From: Annona cherimola
Taxonomy: Eukaryota > Streptophyta > Magnoliopsida > Magnoliales > Annonaceae
Assembly (NCBI GenBank): GCA_030490835.1
Contig: CM059972.1
Span: 36,683,452-36,747,451 of the forward strand
Direction: 5' to 3'
Length of the DNA: 64,000 nucleotides
In this document: one piece after another, positions 55,402 through 64,000 of the stretch
Position numbering within the stretch: position 1 is the stretch's first letter
Layout of the letters: the number at the start of each line of letters is the position of its first letter
The notes under the pieces: model-generated
What the model saw: the letters and a program-made list of their open reading frames with translations, nothing else
Database searches by the model: none
Told to the model about the DNA's origin: nothing
Program-made: the position numbers and the translations under genes

Positions 55402-56982
55402 ATAGTAGCCGATGCGCTAAGTAGAAATATTAGCTTAGCACATCTCATCACAAAGAAAGAAAGACTACTACAAGAATTGAGACAACTAGAATTAATTGTA
55501 AGCCCACCTGGGGTACAAGTTAGATTGTCTCAATTATAAATTCAGTCAGATTTATTTGTGCAAATTAAAATGGCTCAAGAAGAAAATGGGGATTTAAAAT
55601 GTTATGTGGAGAAAATGATCGAGAAAAATCTCAATGAATATATACAAGATGAACATGGAATGTACAGATATAAGGGTCGCCTGTGTATACCCAATCGAGA
55701 GGAAATAAAGGAACAGATATTGAAAGAAGAACATTTCTCTCCATTTTTGATGCATCCAGGTAGCACTAAGATGTATCAAGACATCAAAAGAATATATTGG
55801 TGGAATAACATGAAGAGAGAAATTGCTGAGTATGTGGCTAAGTGCCTAACATGTCAAAGGGGTTAAGGCTAATCACCAAAGAACCCCTAGAAAATTGCAG
55901 TCGCTAGAAGTCCCAGAATGGAAATGGGATGATATTACTATGGATTTTATTGAAGGGTTTCCAAGAACCCAAAATGGAAATGATGCTATTTGGGTAATAG
56001 TTGATAGATTATCAAAGGTAGCTCATTTCCTAGCCATCAAGAAAATTTTTACTGCTGAGCGACTGACTAAGATTTGTTATAAGGAGATAGTGAGACTGCA
56101 TGGAGTACCTAAGTCAATAGTTTCCGATCTAGATTCCAATTTTACGTATCGATTTTGGAAAAGTTTACATCAAACCTTAGGTACATGGCTAAAATTCAGT
56201 ACAACATTTCATCCTCAAACTGATGGGCAGACAAAAAGGGTGAATCAAATAGTTGAGGATATGCTAAGGATGTGCGCAGTAGAATTTGGAGGATCATGGG
56301 ATGAATAGTTGGCTATGGCAGAATTTGCTTATAACAATAGTTATCAAGCAAGTATTTAAATGGCCCCATTTGAGGCTTTATATGGCCAGAAATGCAGAAC
56401 TCCTCTAAACTAGGATGAAGTGGAAGAAAGAAAGTTAGCTTCGGACTTCTCAAAAAGAATGGTAGAAAAAGTCCAAGTGATTCGCTAGTGTATACTCACA
56501 GCCTAGAGCAGGCAAAAGAGTTACACGATTGCAAAAGAAGGGATTTGAATATTCAAGTTGGGGATCACATGTTTGTCAATGTAACGCCATTCAAAGGAGT
56601 CACCTGGTTTGGAAAGAGGGGAAAACTAAACCCAAGATATGTTGGGCCCTTTGAAGTTCTGAAAAAGATAGGCAATCTAGCCTATAGAATAGCCCTGCCA
56701 CCAGCCCTAAGTGTCATCCACTATGTGTTTCACATCTCCATGCTAAGAAAATATATTTCTGATCCTACCCATGCGTTGATAGAAGAAAATTTGCCAATCC
56801 AAGAACACTTGAACTATGAGGAAAGGTCGATTAAAATATTGGATTTCAAGGTAAAGAAGTTTCGGAACATAGAGATCGAGTATGTAAAGGTACAATGGAA
56901 TTGATATTCAAAGTCCGAAGCCACTTGGGAGTTACGAGAAGAGGTCGAAAGGAAATATCCTCAATTGTTCAATGAAAGATAG
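55402..56982 (+). pseudogene. pol: G1 pol, second part: integrase and chromodomain
   Basis: Resumes with ADALSRN. H2C2 zinc region: ...HPGSTKMY...CLTC near 55750-55855. An extra G in the run at 55858-55861 shifts the frame. The integrase core starts near 55915: ITMDFIEGF with the first Asp and VSDLDSNF with the second; the catalytic Glu of the usual DGQ(S/T)ER motif is Lys (DGQTKRVN near 56224), one G-to-A change. Stops: 56306, near 56357, and Trp to TAG near 56410; a frame change follows near 56485. The C-terminal part 56488-56982 has GPFEVLKKIGNLAYRIALPP and a chromodomain-like tail, from ILDFKVKKFRN to EATWELREEVERKYPQLF, interrupted by a stop at 56902. It ends TAG 56980. Confidence 0.9.
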
Positions 56983-57003
56983 GTTTCAGAACGAAACCTA
57001 TTA

Positions 57004-57018
57004 TAAGGGGGGGAGGAT
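57004..57018 (+). promoter_or_regulatory. Polypurine tract, G1
   Basis: AAGGGGGGGAGGAT directly before the LTR start TGTGAAACCC. It matches the G2 tract in type and position. Confidence 0.88.
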
Positions 57019-59540
57019 TGTGAAACCCAGCTTTCTCAGGCAATTTACGCATTGTAAACCCTAGATTTTTGTAATAATTTTTATGATGAATAAAAATTCA
57101 TGAATTATATTTGTGGATATGTGTATTGGAGATTAAAATAATGCAATTAAGAATTTAACCTACGCGAATAGTGCGCGTGAACAGTAACTGGGGATTAAGA
57201 CACGTGATTAAGAGTTAATCACTTGGATTAACCTAATCACAAAAAGACAAAAAGGAGATTTCATCACTACAGGACGAAATAGCAATTTTTTTATATTTTA
57301 ATATAATTTTGGATTTTAGTGGAAAATTAAAGAAAAATTCGTAATTTGCAATCCGGATGTTGGATTTAGATGAAATTTTTTATGGATGGTTTAAAATTCA
57401 TGATGAACATAATGAATGGTTTAATATGTGATGAAAATCACAAATTAAGGGTCAAGATGAAACGTCAAATGAAGATAAAAAATAACTTAACTTTTCATTA
57501 ATTTTACTTTTGACTTTTTATTAAATATAAATAATTAAAAAATAAAAAAATTAAATGAAAAGCAGCAATGTCAGGGGCGTGACCAGGGGGTGGTTGAATT
57601 TTTGACCAAAATCAATGGTCCACATTCATCATCATCAAAGATAAAGGGCTAGGATTAAATTAGCTTATATTAATTAATTTTAAAAATAATAAATAATAAA
57701 TAAAAATAGGGCTACCATAGGGGGGCTGGAGCAGATGAAGTGTGGGTTGCACATGGCTCCAAGAACCTTTTGGAAATTAGAAAAAAAATACATTTACAAT
57801 TTAATACCTTGAGCAAAGGGGGGTAAATTATAATTTCATGAAAAATCAAACCCTATAAATAGGGGCAGGGGTGGACGTCCAAATGCACATTCATCCCAGC
57901 TCCACTTGAGCAATTCCAAGCTCCCAAACCCCCCACACGTCCAAGGAAAGAAGAGGAGAAAGTTAGAGCGAGAAAGTGTGAGAAAAAGAAGGATATCTCC
58001 ACTTTGGGTAAGTGAATTCTATCCAAATTTCTTTTGGATGTTAAGTAGGGTAAAACCATGCTTAGATAATTCCTAAGCATGAGAAAAAAGTATAGTTATA
58101 ATGCTTAATTGGAATTATGCCAAAACATCAAAAATTTGGAGCAAAGATAGAGCATTCGGGAAGATAGCATATGGTATGTGTAAATAATGCTCCAAATTTG
58201 ATAAATGATGATTTGGGATGAATGATTATGATAAATATGATGTTGTGATGATGATATATTAATCTCATAATTTTTGGAATTAAGGATTATGCTTAAGTAA
58301 AATTATGTTGATTTTTAATATATGGAGAAAATGATTTATTTAGCCAAGTTAATGATGGTAAATTCAAAATTTGTGAATTGTCCCATGATATACTAAACAA
58401 AAGCTATGTCATGATATTTTTTATTTTTGGAACCCATGAACAGTAACCAACACTCTGTGAACAGTAACCTCTGATGAACAGTGATTTGCTACAGTAATCT
58501 ACCACAGTAACTATGAACAGTAAACAGCTTATTTTGGAGAAAATTTGAGATTAATATTTAAATATAAGGATGGAATTTTTGAAAGACCTATGGATAGAAA
58601 AATCCATATAAAGGGATAATGGCCGAATATTATAAAACATGCATGGGAAGCAGCTTGAACAGAATAAATGAAATATCCTTTTTTCTTGAATAGGAAAAGA
58701 AAAAGAAAAATTTGAGGACACCAACTAAGGAGATAAGCAAGTTATATATTTTGCAAATTATTTCCAAAATATTTGAAATTGTTTGTGAATTGCTTTATGA
58801 AAATTTATTTAAGGTTGACCATACCTACAACTGCTTTACATGAACTAAAGTACGTTTGTTAAATTGTTTATTAAATGCTTTTTATGAAATTGTTTATGAT
58901 TTACAAATATCATGCCGGCATGTGTATGTAAATGAGCATGTGCACGAGGAATAGGCCATAGTTGAGATAGTAAGCGGACCGGATGTCTCCCTCGTTATTG
59001 CCAAGTTGCTTATATAGGCCCAGGCCGGCAACGACCTCCCTAAGATGAGAGCATGTATGGGATGGGCACCTGGCTAGCGTTGCATCTAAAGGAATGTCAT
59101 GAATACTATGAATGCATTGCATTTGCATTTTATGAAATGCATGAAAATTATTGAAAAATTATGTATGGCTTGCTTGCTGAGTATTATTACTCACCCATGC
59201 TTTTTCAACAACAGACAGGAAATGATGATGAAGGCAGCATGCAAAATATTATTTAGTTTTGATATAAATGTTGTATATGTAAATTTTATGTAAAGACAAT
59301 GATGAAAATTTTGGTATGGGAAATAATATCTTTTCAATGTTGATGTTTATGAACAAGACTTTGGTTATGGCTATGATATGTGAAATATATTTCAAGTTGG
59401 ATGAATGATGACAGTTTTCCATGTATTGATGTTAACAAAAAATCCCGCCGTGTGATCAGGGCAACAATCTTGAGTCACATTTACCAATCAAAAACGATCC
59501 CGGAGTAAGGCTTCTAGGCACCCTGGTTTGGGGCGCCACA
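57019..59540 (+). repeat. G1 3' LTR (2522 bp)
   Basis: Pairs with 10672-13205 throughout, with differences clearly more frequent than in B or C. TATA box TATAAATAG at 57854-57862. Donor-like GGGTAAGTG at 58008, acceptor end 58693 and last acceptor end 59218 are kept. It ends GGCGCCACA. The AAG-rich exon block is present, but its donor is lost. Confidence 0.92.
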
Positions 59541-59597
59541 CTTTATTACTTGATCAGCACATATACTTGCATTAAAATGGGCATTTTAATTAAACAC
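59541..59597 (+). repeat. LTR of element T, middle piece
   Basis: 'ctttattacttgatcagcac' continues the LTR left at 10671. It ends with AACAC, the duplication made by S2. Non-coding. Confidence 0.65.
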
Positions 59598-62500
59598 TGT
59601 GACACCCAGACCCAGGTAGGTCTATAAATATGATACATGTATTATTTAAATGAATTATGAATGATTTATGACTTTTATGATTTAATGATATTTTGTAATT
59701 AAGAATGGTGATTAAGATTAATCGCCAAAGCCCAATGTGAGTCAGAATGACTAAAGGGGCTTAAGGAGGATTAGAATATGCTAATGTGGTATGAATATTT
59801 ATTTTAATTTTCATAATTTAATTAATGAAGATTAAAAGGAAAATTATGGAATTATGTTGGAAATCGTAGAAAATTCATAACTTAACGCCTATAAGGCGAA
59901 ATGAGATGAAATTTGAAAGGTAACCTCATGATTTTGGGCTCAACCTTATGAATGGATTGGATTAAGACAAAGGTGATGATATTAAGGTGCTAATTATTTG
60001 TTATTAATCTCACAGTCTAAGGTTATTTTCAAATATTCATAACTTGACGTAGAAAAGTCGATTTGAGATGAAATTTGAAACGATTAAATAAAATTATAAA
60101 ATATATGGTATGGAAGGATTGGATTAGGATCATTACCATGGGAATATACTTAATCAAAAAAAGGTGCCTAGCATTGACTTTGTGCACCCTAGACTACCAT
60201 AGCGTTTATGTTATAGCAAGTGAGTTAAATGACTTAGTTTAATGCTATGCAAGGTGTCAAATGGAGGTGAATGGAGCTGGATTTTATGGATTTATTTAAA
60301 GGTCAAATCCATGGAAAATTAAGGGTTTAAATGCATTGGTTTAATGCCTAAGTTTAGCTCAAAATGGAGCATAGGTTATGTGGCATGACCATGGATGTCC
60401 AAGGGAAAATGGGGCATGAGATTTGGATTTTTAAAAATCCTAAAATGCATATCTAAATAGACTAAAGCCTAGGTGAAGTAAATGAACACTTAAATGTGTG
60501 AAAATTGAGGCATAAAATTGTCAAAAAGCAAGCCTAAGTGGTGACGCCCCTAGTGGACAGCAATGCATTCCATTAATGAGTGGATTTTAATGATTTTTGA
60601 TAAATGGAAAATAGGTATTTTACTTGGATATAAATTAGCCAAGTCATCAAGGGATAAGATGACATTAAAATACCCTATCTATGATGTGTCAAAATAGGCC
60701 CCACAAGAAGGAAAAAAATCAGCAAGTATAAAAAGGGGGGAAGCATCACATGAACGTCCATTTGGGGAGAGGAAATTCTCAAAGGGAGAAAAATCTCCAA
60801 AGGGGCAGCAGAAAGTCATGTCCAAGGGGGAAGGAAGAAGGAAGGAAAAGAAGAAGAAAAAGAGAGAAAAGGGTGGAAGGAAAGAGGAGAAACCAATTTA
60901 GGGAAGCTAGGATTCAAAGTTTCCTAGAATTAAGTAAGTATGGATTAAGTTTTGGATTCTTGAAACCTAAGTTTCTTCTCTCAAATCATGAGCCATGAAT
61001 ACAGTTCATAATGAGATCTTAAAGGATGAGTTGTGATGCCTTGATGAAGGTATCAAATGATTTTTGAATGGTATAAATGAAATCAAGAGTTCAAGAGGGT
61101 TAAAAGGGATGTTAGGGTTATTTTTTAGATGAAATCTATCTTGAAAATTCTCAAAACCCTAAATCATGTTGCTGTTTGGTTTGAGCATGATGATTATAAT
61201 GTAATTCATGTTCTTTTAGATTACATATGTTGATTTGAGCATTTGTTAATGATTTTAGCAAAAATGGATATTAGGGTTTCAAGTATTACCCGATTTTTCC
61301 ATTTTTGAGTTAAAAATGATGCAAAGAGGAGCTTAAATGGTTTATGGATGAATTTTAGGGTAAAGTACCCTAAATTAAGGACCCTTTTGACTTCCTAAGT
61401 GGGATGGATGAGTTTGCCTTAAATCTAATTTTTTAGGGTATATGTATGGAACGTTGGGGGCCAAAACGGGTACTTTACATGTGATTTTTGTTGCTATTTG
61501 TAAATAAATGATTTATGGATGTTATGGAGGGTAAATTACCTTAGGATTAAGGTACTTTGAGTTTTCGAAAGCGCTTGGAAAGATTTTCCCTAAATCTGAT
61601 TGTTAAGGATATGTGTATGGACACGTTGAAACGGGTCAAAATGGATGCCCTATATGCTTGAAAATATTGCTGTTTTGGAAGCAACTAATTTATGAATTTT
61701 AAATATGTGATATTACCCTAAATTTGGGTTAAGAAAATCATGCTTAATTTCTGGAACTTATGGATTATAAATCTGTTAAGATTCAAGTTTTGAAAGAGGC
61801 ATTGAAAAGATGAAAAATGGGTCCTAACGTTGCAGTTTTGGAACCTTATGATGAATGGATTGAAAATCAGAAATTAGACCCTAAATTAAATGTGAATTAA
61901 GGGGTTTAACATGCTGAATAAGGACACAAGTTGCTGACTTGAGAAATTTCAAGAAACACCTAAGTTATGTGTTGTAAGATGGGTGTATGTGGAAGGCTAA
62001 GTATGAATAAATAGTAAATGATTTATATGAATTGCTAAAATGAAAAAATACATGAATATATGATGAAATGCATGTTTAAGTTTTTTTTTTGATGATTGAG
62101 GATAATATCAAAATTTAAGATTAATATGTGAAGCCTAAGACGTCGAACATATGCTAAGGATGAGCACAGACGTATAGAATGTGAAAAATATATGAAAAAT
62201 GATAAATGAAAGGTAATGAACCTCCATATGATGATATATGGATGGTTGTTATGTATATGAATGAATATCCTATCTATGGGTTTAGAATATATTATGGAAT
62301 GGATAGTATGATGCACAAGTGAGTGCGATGTATGTATACTCAACTTGGAATTCAAGTGGGTTATGTATGTAAATGGATTATGGGTCAGAAAACTAAGCAA
62401 GAAAATGAAAATGTTATGAATGAAATGCTATTCTTATGTGTATAGGCAAAGGCAAAGAAAAGTAGATACGGAAAGCTAAGGCGGAACAAGGAAGCAAGCA

Positions 62501-63648
62501 GCTTTCTAAATGACTCCTGTTTTATCAAAAGATGATAAGATGATTGTTAATGATATTCTAAAGTTTTGAACCAGTGTACAATTGATTTATGAAATTATTT
62601 CCTAGTTATTTAAGGATGGCCATTCCTTTACTTTAATATGTGTTGAAATGTTACTTCAATTATGATAAATGAATTGCTTACTGTTTTGCAATTATTCATG
62701 ATAAATGATGAAACATGGATTTAAACGATGTTTCATTGAACCGATGTTTAAAAGGGATGGTGCAAAGAATTCTCTACATAAGAATGACAAGTTACCATAT
62801 GTAAGAGGTATATAATGCCCGGGTGACTAAAAGTCATGCATGGAATGGAAATCAAGTAGGCTAGTCAAGGCAGAAGCAAGACAAGAGGTCCGCCCTTGAC
62901 GTTGCCAAGTCGGAAGGTCTGGCGCTAAGGATGGAAAGGATCATGCTATGAAAGTATGTTCCCCGAGCTAGGTACCCTCACATGAAAGATTATTTCATGA
63001 ATGAAAATGATGCATTTGCACATCCAATGTTTATGAAATGCCCAAAAATTGGGATTAAACTGGTTTACATGAATGGTTTACGAAGGGTTTATGAAAAGGT
63101 TTCTATTCCAATTGGTAGTTGATCACTTGTTAAGTGTCTTCTACCGAATGGAGAGAAATGCTTTTAAACAGTGTTGCCTTTAAAATGAATTGCCTGAAAT
63201 CCCTATAACTTGCTTATTGAGTTTCGACTCATACCTTCAAGGATAAATGAATTTCTATGAGTTACCTGTGTATAAACCTATGGGTTGAATGGTTGTATGA
63301 ATGATGACATTAAATAGTTGTTTAATATTGTGTATGAATTATGTTATGGTTTTGTGACCATAGAAGGCGAAAAATTATTATGGACCAATGTTAAGGTATG
63401 TTTAATCATATTATGAAGGAGCAATGAATTTTATGATATAAGAGATGTATTTCTCAAATGGTTTAATGACCTAAAAAGGCATTTGATGGAATTTAGAATG
63501 TATAAATGGTATAAACTCCTAAGGAGTTAAGTTTAAGTGAATAAATATCCAATAAAGCCTGTCGTGTGATAAGGCAATAATCCTGATCATGTTTACCAAT
63601 CGTTAAGGTCATAAAGTAAGGTTGTCATGCTCGGGCTAGGGCGCCACA
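59598..63648 (+). mobile_element. S2: solo LTR, 4051 bp, same family as S1
   Basis: TGTGACACCC...GCGCCACA with exact AACAC duplications (59593-59597, 63649-63653). TATAAAAAG at 60727-60735 is followed by a purine-rich leader (60750-60900), a donor AA|GTAAGTATGG at 60934 and an acceptor ending 62445. The block 'gatggtgcaaagaattctct' and the GC-rich block at about 62870-62925 match S1. No internal region. The ORFs at 60750-60998 (purine leader) and 62035-62400 (minus) show no recognisable protein. Confidence 0.92.
60727..60735 (+). promoter_or_regulatory. TATA box, S2
   Basis: TATAAAAAG in 'gcaagtataaaaaggg', about 30 bp before the purine-rich leader. G2 has a decayed counterpart (ATTACAAAAG, minus, near 30810). 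S1 has none obvious. Confidence 0.7.
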
Positions 63649-63668
63649 AACACACACTCAACTCATCA
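63649..63668 (+). repeat. LTR of element T, right end
   Basis: Last piece of the T LTR after the AACAC duplication, ending ...CATCA. The primer site begins six bases later. T must continue past the window. Confidence 0.6.
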
Positions 63669-63674
63669 AGTTTT

Positions 63675-63692
63675 TGACGCTGATGCCGAGGA
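63675..63692 (+). other. Primer-binding site of element T (decayed)
   Basis: TGACGCTGATGCCGAGGA resembles the TGGCGCCGTTGCCGGGGA block found after Athila/Tat LTRs, with several substitutions, most of C-to-T or G-to-A type. Position after the LTR end fits. Confidence 0.7.
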
Positions 63693-63847
63693 TTAGCGCT
63701 AAATTTATTAGTCTTTAATTTCTATTGCCTTTTTATAAAATTTGTAAATATATTCGTTTATATTTTTCATTTTAGTGCAGTTGAATTGATCTTTGCAGGG
63801 CTTATTGCTTTTACATGTGATAAAGTTAGGAGGAAAAAGATAAAATT

Positions 63848-64000
63848 ATGTCATTCAATCCTGAACCTAAAAAACAAAACTTGAGAAGGTGTCGTAGGAG
63901 TAGAGAGGCTCGAATTTAAAATATCCAAATGGAGCACGCAGGAGGTTGAGATGAAAAAATTAATGGAAATCAGTAGGGGGAACCAACAGGTTGACGTCCC
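63848..64000 (+). pseudogene. gag: Gag start of element T (Athila/Tat-like), truncated by window
   Basis: ATG 63848 opens MSFNPEPKKQNLRRCRRSREARI, then TAA at 63917. The continuation is Arg/Lys/Glu-rich with more stops. A short basic start with an Arg-Arg cluster is usual for Athila/Tat gag. The 150-bp leader from the primer site to this ATG is pyrimidine-rich and non-coding. Only about 150 bp is visible, so the call rests mainly on the primer site and LTR. Confidence 0.5.

Larger units (their letters stand above)
10672..59540 (+). mobile_element. G1: Tekay/Del-like Ty3/gypsy chromovirus, split by G2
   Basis: LTRs at 10672-13205 and 57019-59540 start TGTGAAACCC; the 3' copy ends GCGCCACA. 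A tRNA-Met primer site follows the first LTR and a polypurine tract precedes the second. Between them lie an extra acidic ORF, gag, protease, RT, RNase H, integrase and a chromodomain-like tail. The coding region stops at 17494 (...GKANI-V) and resumes at 55407 (ADALSRN) around the 37.9-kb G2 insertion. Without G2 the element would be about 11 kb. The flanks are TTTTA (10667-10671) and CTTTA (59541-59545), a 5-bp duplication with one mismatch. The order of pol domains and the C-terminal chromodomain support Tekay. Confidence 0.92.

Noticed and set aside
60750..60998. 82-codon basic ORF in S2
   Set aside because: Falls in the purine-rich leader after the TATA box; Lys/Arg/Gly-rich from composition. 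The same region in G2 and G1 is not open.
62035..62400. 121-codon minus-strand ORF
   Set aside because: AT-rich His/Ile/Tyr/Ser-rich chance ORF inside solo LTR S2; no counterpart in S1.

Overview
This window is land-plant nuclear DNA made almost entirely of nested LTR retrotransposons. I see no host gene, tRNA, rRNA or CRISPR array. The clade is plant because the elements are plant-specific types: Sirevirus-like Ty1/copia, Tekay/Del-like Ty3/gypsy chromoviruses with initiator-tRNA-Met primer sites, and an Athila/Tat-like LTR followed by a decayed 'GGCGCC...GCCGGGGA'-type primer site. The species cannot be read from the sequence.

Layout. (1) 1-2735: very decayed Ty1/copia gag-pol, + strand. 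(2) 2736-8873: element A, a Sirevirus-like copia with 5' LTR, primer site, gag and pol; it is cut off in RNase H. (3) 8874-9286: unassigned. (4) 9287-10671, 59541-59597 and 63649-63668: three pieces of one LTR of an old Athila/Tat-like element T, followed by its primer site and gag start at the right edge. (5) G1, 10672-59540, a Tekay-like chromovirus inserted in the T LTR, itself split between RNase H and integrase by (6) G2, 17495-55401 on the minus strand with exact duplication ATAGT. G2 has LTRs of about 5.8 kb and an internal region of only about 2.7 kb with a gag scrap and no pol. (7) G2 carries three later insertions, each with an exact 5-bp duplication: element B (19847-28510, minus, Sirevirus, ATAAC), element C (33732-44656, plus, Sirevirus with an extra env-position ORF, GATAG) and solo LTR S1 (49173-53172, GTCAT). 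(8) Solo LTR S2 (59598-63648, AACAC), same family as S1, sits in the T LTR. The nest is four layers deep: T > G1 > G2 > {B, C, S1}.

The LTR pairs agree with that order. C differs at about 8 of 1749 sites, B at about 22 of 1705, G2 at a few percent and G1 at more. All copies are disabled for autonomous movement, although C gag is open and B pol has only one stop.

Most interesting structures: symmetric CpG-rich boxes with an AGTCGACT core, in two clusters upstream of the TATA box in every Sirevirus LTR, and a seventh array placed internally before the env-position ORF of C; a string of about 20 short hairpins with different stems in the G2 LTRs; and a conserved donor/acceptor/39-47-nt exon/donor/acceptor arrangement in the LTRs of the Tekay-like families, which suggests a spliced untranslated leader lying inside the LTR.
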